48,701 nucleotides of DNA. Origin: Eubacterium sp. (GTDB lineage: Bacteria > Bacillota > Clostridia > Lachnospirales > Lachnospiraceae). Positions 17,976 through 25,057 of the stretch are shown here, in pieces. The stretch spans positions 1 to 48,701 of the forward strand of contig JAEEGM010000008.1 of NCBI GenBank assembly GCA_016280325.1, read 5' to 3'. Under the pieces are notes generated by a model, which was given only the letters and a program-made list of their open reading frames with translations, made no database searches and was not told the DNA's origin. Position numbers and translations under genes: made by a program. Within the stretch, counting starts at the first letter, position 1, and every line of letters begins with the position of its first letter.

Positions 17976-18740
17976 CTAGTTAAACTGCTTAATGAGATCT
18001 GAAAAATCAGACATGTTGAGATCCGAAAGATCATCACCTTCCTTGGCCAGAATCGTAGCAACCGACATCCCCGAAGCATTCATGTGGAAGTATATCCTTC
18101 CGTTTTTATACTCAACATTTCCACCCACGGAAGACATCATCTCCTGTCCCGTCAGTAATTTCAATTTCAAATTGGTTCCATCGAGTTCCCAACGAATTTC
18201 AGCCTTTTCACTATTATGTGAAAACGAACCGGTTCCGTCTTCTCTGAGCTCGATCTGCATATCAACCGAATTGCTCGGATACGCGCTTAAATCCATCGTA
18301 ACACCATTATAATCAATAGCAACAGGATGGTAATTTCCAGCCACCTCGCTGCCGGCTCCGCCTGAACGGAAGACAAAGAAATACAGCAGTACGCCTGTTG
18401 CAGCCAAAGCAGCCACGATCGCAACGATCAGGATCGGTACCATCGGCGACTTCTTAGCCGGCGTCATCGGTCCGTAAGCCTGCGGCTCAGGCTGTGCAAA
18501 CGGCTGCGGCTCCGGCTGAACTTCCGGGATCGGCTCCTGTACCTGTTCCGGCTCCGGCTGAACCTGTGGTTCCTGCACTGACTGTACCACCGGCTCCAGC
18601 TGTACAGGTGGCTCCGGTTGCACCACCGGTTCCGGCACTGGCTGCGGTTGCGGCTGCGCCGGCGCAACTACCTTCGCACCGCACGATGAACAAAACGCTG
18701 CCCCTTCTGCCACCTCTGCGCCACACTGTGAACAAAACAT
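17976..18740 (-). CDS. Zinc-ribbon membrane protein with lipocalin-like C-terminal domain
   Basis: A 254-residue protein. It begins with a double-CxxC zinc ribbon (MFCSQCGAEVAEGAAFCSSC). A Pro/Gln/Val/Glu-rich stretch (about 27-95) and one membrane helix (about 105-126, VPILIVAIVAALAATGVLLYF) follow. The C-terminal domain from about 133 to 235 starts GNYHPVAIDYNG and contains IELREDGTGSFSHNSEKAEI. That domain aligns by eye with the C-terminal half of the neighbouring lipoprotein (GTYKVVAMSMGD...LVLKKNGKGTLAFDKDKEKI), so the two are paralogous in this part. The function is unknown. It lies 15 bases after the lipoprotein gene, in the same operon. Confidence 0.88.
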   Translation of the reverse strand: MFCSQCGAEVAEGAAFCSSCGAKVVAPAQPQPQPVPEPVVQPEPPVQLEPVVQSVQEPQVQPEPEQVQEPIPEVQPEPQPFAQPEPQAYGPMTPAKKSPMVPILIVAIVAALAATGVLLYFFVFRSGGAGSEVAGNYHPVAIDYNGVTMDLSAYPSNSVDMQIELREDGTGSFSHNSEKAEIRWELDGTNLKLKLLTGQEMMSSVGGNVEYKNGRIYFHMNASGMSVATILAKEGDDLSDLNMSDFSDLIKQFN

Positions 18741-18755
18741 ACTGCTACCTCCTCA

Positions 18756-19454
18756 TTATTGTTGATTTTCTTCCATCATTTTATTATACTCTTCCACGCT
18801 CATCATCTTCAACCAGGATATATCCGTCCCCTTCCTCGCGAAGTAGGCCGCTCCCTTGCCGGACTCTTCGGCATCCGTTTTAAAAACAATCATTTCTTTT
18901 TCATACACGATCTCAATGATAGCTCCCATGGCACCAAGCGTGGTATCGCCTTCCGAGTCGATAATGGTCAGCTTATTCTTTTTCAGTTTCCACTTGATCT
19001 TTTCTTTATCTTTGTCAAAAGCAAGCGTCCCCTTCCCGTTTTTTTTGAGAACAAGGCGAGCACTCTTGACCTCCGGCTCGTTTCTTACGTCCAGACAGAT
19101 ATCTCCCATCGACATCGCAACGACTTTATATGTGCCGAGGATATCCGAATAGGACTTTCCTTTTCCTTCCGACTTCGGCTCCTCCGTCTCCTTCGGTTCC
19201 TCGGTCGCTTCCGGTGTCGGCGTTTCCGTCGCTTCCGGCGTCGGCTCCTCCGACGGCGTCGCAGACGGATCCTCCGAAGAATCCGGCAAAGCATCTTCCG
19301 TACCGTCTCCGACCGCCTCTGCCTTTGCCCCGCCCTGCGACGCAGCCACGACATTCACACTCGGTGACGGCTTCGGATCATCTCCGCACCCGGTCAAAGC
19401 CGCCATCATACCGATCATTACAATAAATAATAACCCCTCTTTTTTTCGTTTCAT
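18756..19454 (-). CDS. Lipoprotein with Thr/Pro/Glu linker and lipocalin-like domain
   Basis: A 232-residue protein with a type II signal peptide ending in the lipobox LTGC (Cys 23). A low-complexity Pro/Thr/Glu linker (about 60-100, repeats of TPEATE/EPKETEEP) follows. The C-terminal domain of about 115 residues resembles that of the next gene downstream. It is likely anchored on the outer face of the membrane with the domain held away by the linker. It is the first gene of the three-gene envelope operon, from a perfect -35 promoter at 19522-19550. No specific function is recognised. Confidence 0.88.
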   Translation of the reverse strand: MKRKKEGLLFIVMIGMMAALTGCGDDPKPSPSVNVVAASQGGAKAEAVGDGTEDALPDSSEDPSATPSEEPTPEATETPTPEATEEPKETEEPKSEGKGKSYSDILGTYKVVAMSMGDICLDVRNEPEVKSARLVLKKNGKGTLAFDKDKEKIKWKLKKNKLTIIDSEGDTTLGAMGAIIEIVYEKEMIVFKTDAEESGKGAAYFARKGTDISWLKMMSVEEYNKMMEENQQ

Positions 19455-19521
19455 GAGTCAACCTCCCCGACTCAAACCATTTCCTTTACATGGCCTGCAT
19501 GTTTTCAATCATACAACAGTT

Positions 19522-19550
19522 AGTATAAAGGATTCCTCATTTTCTGTCAA
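19522..19550 (-). promoter_or_regulatory. Promoter of the three-gene envelope operon
   Basis: On the minus strand TTGACA (19545-19550), 17 bases, then TATACT (19522-19527), about 68 bases upstream of the lipoprotein start. It is divergent from the galK promoter; the two -35 boxes are 34 bases apart. Confidence 0.85.
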
Positions 19551-19584
19551 ACCAATTTTTCGTTTCATTTCCTCTCTTTTCCCG

Positions 19585-19613
19585 TTTACATCAACGCATA
19601 AATCGGGTATAAT
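19585..19613 (+). promoter_or_regulatory. Promoter of galactokinase gene
   Basis: TTTACA (19585-19590), a 17-base spacer, then TATAAT (19608-19613), 50 bases ahead of the galK start. No clear sugar-repressor operator is seen around it. Confidence 0.82.
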
Positions 19614-19663
19614 CAACATCAAGGGCAGATATTAACTCAGGACAATACACGAAAGGCGAAACC

Positions 19664-20959
19664 ATGAACGCAAAAGAACTGATCTCTCATATCAAAAATG
19701 GCCACGCAGACAAAACTCTCCTTGACATCTACCAGACGGAAGCCGAGCTGCAGATCCAAAAGGCGCGCTACGTCAAGGCAATTAAGGAGTATCAGCATAT
19801 TTTTAATCATGACGACTCGGACGAGGTACACATCTTCTCCGCCCCGGGGCGCACGGAGGTATGCGGTAACCACACCGATCATCAGCACGGTGAGGTTCTG
19901 GCCGCCTCGATCAGCGATGACGCGATCGCCGTTGTTTCTCCCCGAAGTGACGGCGCGATCCAGCTTCTCTCTGAGGGTTACGACATGATCACGGTCAAGA
20001 CGGACTCGCTCGCTCCCGACGCATCCGAAGAAGGCACAACTCGCGCTCTGATCCGCGGCGTTCTCGCCAGGACGCAGGAAGAAGGCTACGCGATCGGCGG
20101 CTTCAACGCCTATGTCACAAGCAATGTCCTAAGCGGCTCGGGCCTCTCGTCCTCCGCCGCCTTTGAGACTCTCCTCGGGACGATCCTCTCCGGTCTGTAT
20201 AACGATATGACCATCGATCCGGTGCAGATCGCGATCATCGGTCAATACGCAGAGAATACATACTTCGGCAAGCCCTGCGGTCTGATGGATCAGATGGCCT
20301 GCTCCGTCGGCGCGCTCTGTCACATCGATTTCGCGGATCCATCCGATCCGAAGGTTGAGCGCATCGATTATTCGCTGACCTCAGCCGGCTACAGCCTCTG
20401 CATCACGGACACGAAGGGGTCTCACGCGGACCTGACGCCGGACTACGCAGCCGTTCCGGAGGAAATGCGTTCCGTAGCCGCTCTTTTTGATAAAGAATAT
20501 CTTCAGGAGATCCCGGAGGCAGACATACTCGGTCGCATTCCGTATATTCGTGAAAAATGCGGAGATCGCGCCCTGCTTCGTGCGATTCATTATTATGAAG
20601 AATGCGCTCGTGTTCGCGAAGCCACCGCCGCGCTGAAAGAGGATCACTTCGATGACTTCCTGGATGTGATCCGTCGTTCCGGGGACTCTTCCTATAAATA
20701 TCTTCAAAATGTCTATCCGCCTCACGATCTGTCCAGACAGAACACCTCTGTCGCACTTCAGATCAGTGAGCTTACACTGCGGCAGGCAAACGATGCCGGT
20801 ACGTCCCGTATTCACGGCGGCGGCTTTGCCGGAACGATCCAGGCCTTTGTCCGCAACGACACGGTTGAGACCTATCGCAGAGCCATGGACGACATCTTCG
20901 GTGTCGGCGCCTGCCATGTGCTTCTGATCCGCGCTTATGGCGGCGTGCAGGTGGTCTGA
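19664..20959 (+). CDS. galK: Galactokinase
   Basis: A GHMP-family kinase that phosphorylates galactose at C1 (Leloir pathway), 431 residues. Motifs: APGRTEVCGNHTDHQHG (residues about 60-76, the galactokinase signature, here with CGNHTDH rather than IGEHTDY), VLSGSGLSSSAAFE (ATP-binding Gly/Ser loop, about 157-170) and HGGGFAGTIQAF near the C-terminus. A 40-residue helical N-terminal extension precedes the signature. AAAGG lies six bases before the start. It stands alone: galT and galE are not adjacent, and a strong terminator follows. Confidence 0.93.
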   Translation: MNAKELISHIKNGHADKTLLDIYQTEAELQIQKARYVKAIKEYQHIFNHDDSDEVHIFSAPGRTEVCGNHTDHQHGEVLAASISDDAIAVVSPRSDGAIQLLSEGYDMITVKTDSLAPDASEEGTTRALIRGVLARTQEEGYAIGGFNAYVTSNVLSGSGLSSSAAFETLLGTILSGLYNDMTIDPVQIAIIGQYAENTYFGKPCGLMDQMACSVGALCHIDFADPSDPKVERIDYSLTSAGYSLCITDTKGSHADLTPDYAAVPEEMRSVAALFDKEYLQEIPEADILGRIPYIREKCGDRALLRAIHYYEECARVREATAALKEDHFDDFLDVIRRSGDSSYKYLQNVYPPHDLSRQNTSVALQISELTLRQANDAGTSRIHGGGFAGTIQAFVRNDTVETYRRAMDDIFGVGACHVLLIRAYGGVQVV

Positions 20960-20991
20960 TTCATTTTTCAAAAATGATCTCTTGGTCTGAC

Positions 20992-21033
20992 AATTCCTCA
21001 AACCCGACCAACACGGCGTTTGAGGAATTTTTT
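20992..21033 (+). terminator. Terminator of galK
   Basis: AATTCCTCAAAC (20992-21003) and its exact complement GTTTGAGGAATT (21018-21029), followed by TTTT. The next promoter begins two bases later. Confidence 0.9.
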
Positions 21034-21034
21034 G

Positions 21035-21063
21035 TTGACTTTTTTCTACAAATGTGCGATAAT
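21035..21063 (+). promoter_or_regulatory. Promoter of the CapA-like gene at 21154
   Basis: TTGACT (21035-21040), 17 bases, GATAAT (21058-21063). The leader of about 85 bases holds a small hairpin (GCGCTG-TTTTG-CAGCGC) ahead of the ribosome binding site. Confidence 0.78.
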
Positions 21064-21153
21064 TCCTTCTTGGACAGTCTATCTGTCTGACACTTTTCCC
21101 ATGAACTGCGCTGTTTTGCAGCGCCACCAATCACAAGGAGAAATGAAAGGATC

Positions 21154-22488
21154 ATGAATACGAAAAGAAAAATAGGAATCGGAATTATCGTTTTTGTTAT
21201 CGCTGTCGGCGTCTTCTGGGGCACACCGATCAGTTCTTTGGTGCTCGCGTCATCTACGGATGAAACACCGACCGCCACGAACGCGACCGCATCACCGGAG
21301 GCTTCCGTCGATCCGAATGCGACAACCACACCGGAGATGACGGCTACACCGGAGGCATCCACCGCACCGGAAGAAACCGCCTCCCCGAAGCCGACTTCGA
21401 CTCCGAAGGCAACGACTGCACCGAAGCCGACAACCACACCGACTTCCGATGTATCTTCCTTTACCTTTACCGCCAGCGGTGACGACCTTGTTCACTCCTG
21501 TCTCTATGAGCAAGCTGCCGCACGCGGAAAAAAGAAGGGTAAAAAATATGATTTTTCCTATTGCTTTAAAGATGTTAAAAAATACTTCAAGTCCAAGGAT
21601 CTCAACTGGATCAATCAGGAGACGTTGGTAAACAGTGGCTATACGCCGTCCGGTTATCCGACCTTCTCCACCCCGACGCAGGTAGTCAAGGATCTGAGAA
21701 AGTTGAATTTTACCGTATTTAACACGTCCTCAAATCACAGCTATGACAAGCTTGCCGGTGGACTGAATGCGGCAATGAAATTCTGGAAAGAAATGAAGAA
21801 AAAAGAAGAAGGAAAGGATTGTTATCAGGTAGGAATCTGCAAAAGAAGCAATCCGCTTCCACAGCTGATCCGAAAGGTAAACGGTGTCAAGGTTGGATTC
21901 CTCAGCTACACCTACGGAACCAATGGAATCTCGATCGCAAGTAACAGCAAGTACCGCGTTGTCTACCTGAGCGAAAAGAACCGTATTAAAAAACAGGTGA
22001 AGGCTCTTCGCAAAAAGGCTGATGTTGTCATCGTCTCCTGTCACTGGGGCGTAGAGAACTCACACACCATCTCCGGTGAACAGAAAAGACTCGCAAAGGA
22101 TCTGACCAAGTGGGGCGCCGATCTGATCATCGGAACGCACCCTCACGTGCTTCAGAATTGCGCATGGGTGAAATCCGGATCGAGAAAAGCCTTCTGTGCT
22201 TACTCACTCGGCAACTTCATCTCCGGTCAGGTTCAGACCAACCAGATCCTCGGCGGAACACTGAACTGTACGATCAAGTACAACCGCGCTACGAAAAAGG
22301 TTAAGATCTCGAAGCCGAAAGTAAAGCCGACGGTTACTGTCTATGGTTCAAACCGCAGCAATATCCATGTTAAGTGGCTGGAAGATTATTCGTCATCGGA
22401 TGCTGCCGGACAGAGCAGTCATATCTCACCGACAACGTTTAAGAATCTTGCCAAAAAGATTATCAGTGATAAGTATTTAGATTTATAA
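21154..22488 (+). CDS. Secreted or membrane-anchored CapA-family (PGA_cap) protein
   Basis: A 444-residue exported protein. An N-terminal hydrophobic helix (residues about 5-30) is followed by a Thr/Pro/Ala linker (about 33-105, many TTPE/TPEAS repeats), then a CapA metallophosphatase-like domain. The metal-site motifs run ASGDDLVHS, WINQETLV, NTSSNHSYD, SCHWGVENS and GTHPHVLQ. Family members act in poly-gamma-glutamate synthesis or as extracytoplasmic hydrolases; no capB/capC genes are near, so capsule synthesis is not supported. The GDVML-type first motif is altered (GDDLVH). A second CapA-like protein is encoded at 25058-26254. Confidence 0.88.
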   Translation: MNTKRKIGIGIIVFVIAVGVFWGTPISSLVLASSTDETPTATNATASPEASVDPNATTTPEMTATPEASTAPEETASPKPTSTPKATTAPKPTTTPTSDVSSFTFTASGDDLVHSCLYEQAAARGKKKGKKYDFSYCFKDVKKYFKSKDLNWINQETLVNSGYTPSGYPTFSTPTQVVKDLRKLNFTVFNTSSNHSYDKLAGGLNAAMKFWKEMKKKEEGKDCYQVGICKRSNPLPQLIRKVNGVKVGFLSYTYGTNGISIASNSKYRVVYLSEKNRIKKQVKALRKKADVVIVSCHWGVENSHTISGEQKRLAKDLTKWGADLIIGTHPHVLQNCAWVKSGSRKAFCAYSLGNFISGQVQTNQILGGTLNCTIKYNRATKKVKISKPKVKPTVTVYGSNRSNIHVKWLEDYSSSDAAGQSSHISPTTFKNLAKKIISDKYLDL

Positions 22489-22509
22489 TTATAAACTGAA
22501 ATATAAAAA

Positions 22510-22548
22510 AATAAGCGCGAGCGCACACCGCTCGCGCTTATTTTTTTA
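22510..22548. terminator. Bidirectional terminator between convergent genes
   Basis: The perfect 14-bp arms AATAAGCGCGAGCG and CGCTCGCGCTTATT are separated by CACAC, with A-run before and T-run after. It serves the plus-strand CapA-like gene and the minus-strand exporter gene that ends at 22562. Confidence 0.95.
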
Positions 22549-22561
22549 TCTGATCCTTTTT

Positions 22562-23452
22562 CTAAAAGCTTATCCCCAATACTTCTACGACAACACCAAG
22601 AATCACACCCGCTAAGTAGAGATACGCAACAAGACTGAGATTCTGTTTCAGATGTCGACGGTTGAGGCGGAATAGTACGAGCAAACCGACGCCGGCGCTT
22701 ACCAGCAATCCGGTGATCATCGGTCCCGCGCCGATCACCCCTTCCAGATACAATTCCGTAATTACCACCGAAGCGGCACAGTTCGGAATCAGTCCGACGA
22801 TACCGGCGATCAATTCTCCGACCACAGGTACGCTCGAAAAGAATCCGGAGATCGTCTCCTCTCCGACTCCTTCTACAATCCCTCCGATTACCAAGCCGAA
22901 GATAAAAATAAAGATGGTAATCTGCAGCGTATGGATCACAGCCGACTTAAAGATTGAGCCCTCTTCACAATGGCAATGCTCCCCCTCACAAACCTCATGA
23001 ACGGCGTGCGCGCTCGTCATATTTTTATAACGGAGCGGCCGCTTCATAACACCATGATAAATAGCGTCCAAAAGAAATCCGAATACGATTCCCATCGCCG
23101 CCTTCGTACCGAGGATCCCAAGTATCGTTCCCACCGGAACCTGCTCCGAGATAAAGATCGGAAGCATCTCATCGGAGGTCGATAAAAATACCGCGATCAA
23201 TGTTCCCGCTGTGATCATTCCGCCGGCATATAAGCTCGATGCCGCCGCCGAAAACCCACACTGCGGCGCCACACCGACGACACCTCCGACAAGCGGTCCC
23301 AAGCGCCCGGCCTTAAGGATCGCCGACTGAGACTTTACTTCCATCTTATGTTCAAACCATTCCATCAAAAGATACGTTAAAAATAAGAACGGAATAAGCT
23401 TCAACGTATCCATTCCGGCATCCACCAGAATGTCAAGTATCATGTCCCACAT
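22562..23452 (-). CDS. Putative metal exporter, ArsP_2 / 'putative manganese transporter' family
   Basis: A 296-residue polytopic membrane protein with about eight helices. Family-typical stretches are PQCGFSAAASSLYAGG, AVFLSTSDEMLPIFISE and GLIPNCAASVVITELYLEG, two internally related halves each with a Pro-x-Cys. A short soluble loop near residue 150 is rich in potential metal ligands (HAVHEVCEGEHCHCEEG). This matches from memory the PF11449 (putative 10TM heavy-metal exporter) family. The substrate is not proven. An SmtB/ArsR-like operator overlaps its promoter, which fits metal-induced expression. No regulator gene is adjacent. Confidence 0.85.
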   Translation of the reverse strand: MWDMILDILVDAGMDTLKLIPFLFLTYLLMEWFEHKMEVKSQSAILKAGRLGPLVGGVVGVAPQCGFSAAASSLYAGGMITAGTLIAVFLSTSDEMLPIFISEQVPVGTILGILGTKAAMGIVFGFLLDAIYHGVMKRPLRYKNMTSAHAVHEVCEGEHCHCEEGSIFKSAVIHTLQITIFIFIFGLVIGGIVEGVGEETISGFFSSVPVVGELIAGIVGLIPNCAASVVITELYLEGVIGAGPMITGLLVSAGVGLLVLFRLNRRHLKQNLSLVAYLYLAGVILGVVVEVLGISF

Positions 23453-23472
23453 GAGTCTTCTCCTCTCTGTTG

Positions 23473-23512
23473 ATTATATGAACATGTTTAATACATGAAC
23501 ATATGCTCATGT
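23473..23512 (-). promoter_or_regulatory. SmtB/ArsR-like operator overlapping the exporter promoter
   Basis: ACATGAACATATGCTCATGT (23493-23512) is a 20-bp palindrome with one mismatched pair and contains the TGAACA-N2-TGCTCA pattern of SmtB/CzrA-type operators. A second half-site-like TATATGAACATGTTTAATA lies just beside it (23476-23494). The minus-strand -10 TATAAT is at 23473-23478, so the palindrome covers the -35 region, as expected for repression. The regulator must be encoded elsewhere. Confidence 0.7.
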
Positions 23513-23585
23513 TTTTCTACGTATGTAGAATAATTAGTGATAGACAGTATACTAGAAAGCAAATCAAATGTCAAGCAAAAAAAAT

Positions 23586-23612
23586 AAGGCGTCCGAAATA
23601 CTCGAACGCCTT
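23586..23612 (-). terminator. Terminator of hsp20
   Basis: Minus strand AAGGCGTTCGA and TCGGACGCCTT pair (one G-U) around GTATT and are followed by ATTTTTTTT, ten bases past the hsp20 stop. Confidence 0.85.
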
Positions 23613-23622
23613 ACCCGTATCC

Positions 23623-24060
23623 TTACTCGATCGCTATATATTTCTTGGTCTCAACCTCGGGCTGCTTCTCCTTTTTCGGCACCTGCAAGGTGAGGACACC
23701 GTCCTGGAACTTCGCCATGATATCCTTCTCCGTCACAGCCTCACCTACATAGAAGCTTCTCCTGCACACGCCCTGATAGCGTTCACGACGGATCACTTTT
23801 CCTTCCTTATTCTTCTCTTCGTTCTGTGAACTGCGCTCCGCAGTGATCGTCATATAACCGTCCTTGAGCTCGGCCTGCACATCCTTCTTGGTGTACCCCG
23901 GCAGATCCAGTTCGATAAGATACTCCTTATCTGTCTCTGTGATATCCGCCTTCATCGAGGAATTCCCGGTCACTTGACTTGTCGTCATCAGCGGTGCACC
24001 GAAGAAATCATCAAACACATCATCCATAAAGTTTGTTCCGAATACTGTTGGCATCAACAT
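23623..24060 (-). CDS. Small heat-shock protein (Hsp20 / alpha-crystallin)
   Basis: A holdase chaperone of 145 residues. The alpha-crystallin domain runs about 38-132, with the ADITETDKEYLIELDLPGYT start and the A-x-x-x-n-G-V-L signature as AKFQDGVLTLQVPK. It begins MLMPTVFGTNFMDDVFDDFF, typical of the family. I place the start at 24060, where AAGGA precedes it by seven bases. The frame is open to 24150, but that start lies inside the -10 box. Control by HrcA is indicated by a perfect CIRCE element at 24163-24189. Confidence 0.95.
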   Translation of the reverse strand: MLMPTVFGTNFMDDVFDDFFGAPLMTTSQVTGNSSMKADITETDKEYLIELDLPGYTKKDVQAELKDGYMTITAERSSQNEEKNKEGKVIRRERYQGVCRRSFYVGEAVTEKDIMAKFQDGVLTLQVPKKEKQPEVETKKYIAIE

Positions 24061-24148
24061 AAGACATTCCTTCTTTCTCTTACTCGCGGGCATCGTCACA
24101 CCCACGGTTACCGGGCTTATCATCGCCCTTTTTCCTTTTGACAAGGTC

Positions 24149-24177
24149 ATTCTATCACATTATTAGCACTCTGTCAA
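24149..24177 (-). promoter_or_regulatory. hsp20 promoter
   Basis: Minus strand TTGACA (24172-24177), 17-base spacer, TAGAAT (24149-24154). The -35 box lies in the central nine bases of CIRCE, so HrcA binding would exclude RNA polymerase. Confidence 0.9.
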
Positions 24178-24189
24178 GTCGAGTGCTAA
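24163..24189. promoter_or_regulatory. CIRCE operator (HrcA binding site)
   Basis: Perfect TTAGCACTC - 9 bases - GAGTGCTAA. This is the consensus HrcA operator with no mismatches, about 100 bases upstream of the hsp20 start. Confidence 0.97.
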
Positions 24190-24235
24190 TAAAAAATTGT
24201 GATTTTTTTGTGAACTATTTAGAACGTGAAAAAAA

Positions 24236-24263
24236 GGGATCCGATACCAAAGTACCGAATCCC
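24236..24263 (-). terminator. Terminator of the DUF6465 gene
   Basis: Minus strand GGGATTCGGTAC and GTATCGGATCCC pair (two G-U) and are followed by TTTTTTT. It lies about 28 bases past the stop at 24292. Confidence 0.82.
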
Positions 24264-24291
24264 TGACTTTACTTCTTGGATGTCTTACCTA

Positions 24292-24750
24292 TTATAAGTC
24301 GATAACGTTGCTGTCATCCTGCTTGTCGTTGATTACGTAGTAAGCTTTTCTCTCCTCTACGTTTACATAGATACGAAGAGACTTGATGTTACCTACGCGA
24401 TGACCGGAGTTCTTGTAAGCCTCCTTAACGCGATCAACAAGGTTCTCAGCGACTACGACATCAGCACCCTGGAACTGGATGATTGTCTCCTGTACGCTCT
24501 CTACTACCTTGTTCTTTGAGCCCGGCTTACGACCTCTCTTAGTTGTAGTCTTCTTAGCCGGTGCTTTCTTAGCTGCCGGCTTAGCTGCTGTCTTCTTAGC
24601 CGGTGCCTTCTTAGCTGCCGGTTTAGCTGCTGGTTTAGCTGCTGTTGAAGCTGCCGGCTTAGCTGCTGTCGATGCAGCAGTAGCTGTTGTCTTTGCGGTC
24701 TCTGCAGCCTTTGCTACAGGAGCCTTCGATGTGGTTGTTTTGATATCCAT
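24292..24750 (-). CDS. Ala/Lys-rich histone-H1-like protein with C-terminal DUF6465 domain
   Basis: A 152-residue basic protein. Residues 10-75 are almost only Ala, Lys, Pro and Thr, with AAKP and KKAPAKKT units like histone H1 tails. RGRKPGSKNK (about 77-86) resembles an AT-hook. The C-terminal 66 residues (beginning VQETIIQFQGADVVVAENLV) look like the DUF6465 domain of Lachnospiraceae. A role in DNA binding or nucleoid organisation is inferred from composition only. The promoter at 24800-24828 is strong and the gene is monocistronic. Confidence 0.85.
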   Translation of the reverse strand: MDIKTTTSKAPVAKAAETAKTTATAASTAAKPAASTAAKPAAKPAAKKAPAKKTAAKPAAKKAPAKKTTTKRGRKPGSKNKVVESVQETIIQFQGADVVVAENLVDRVKEAYKNSGHRVGNIKSLRIYVNVEERKAYYVINDKQDDSNVIDL

Positions 24751-24799
24751 GCTTTTATCTCCTTCTTAAAATGGAACAAATCTATACGTTGCATACATA

Positions 24800-24828
24800 A
24801 ATATAACGCTATTTGTAGATAATTGCAA
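24800..24828 (-). promoter_or_regulatory. Promoter of the DUF6465 gene
   Basis: Minus strand TTGCAA (24823-24828), 17 bases, TATATT (24800-24805), 50 bases upstream of the start. Confidence 0.78.
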
Positions 24829-25057
24829 GTCTTTTTTGAAAAAAAGTTATAATTTTCTTACTTTTTCCAAGAATCAGGGCCCGTTTTTCTCAAAAATAAC
24901 CTCTCAAAAGCGGCCGCAAAGCACGATTCTTCGGTACTTTTGCCAAATAACAACGGAATAGTAACATTTTTATGGTCAAATCTCACAAAAATCAACAATT
25001 TTGTAACTGAAACGCTATTTTGACCCCTTTTTGAGTCAATAACAAGTGAATAATAAC
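24829..25057. other. AT-rich intergenic stretch without recognised gene
   Basis: Together with the DUF6465 leader this forms a gap of about 300 bases after the CapA-like lipoprotein gene. It holds a weak minus-strand stem (TTGAC...GTCAA near 25030) and a possible terminator-like pairing (AAAAGT...ACTTTT, about 24838-24862). A 67-codon open frame (24858-25061) has no recognisable features. No RNA family was identified. Confidence 0.5.

Noticed and set aside
24061-24150. Upstream in-frame start of hsp20
   Set aside because: It lies inside the -10 hexamer of the mapped-by-eye promoter and would give a non-homologous basic extension; 24060 has the ribosome binding site.
24890-24960. GCAAAGC-containing stretch resembling part of a c-di-GMP riboswitch
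   Set aside because: Only a seven-base match; the second conserved helix and tetraloop receptor are not present on either strand.
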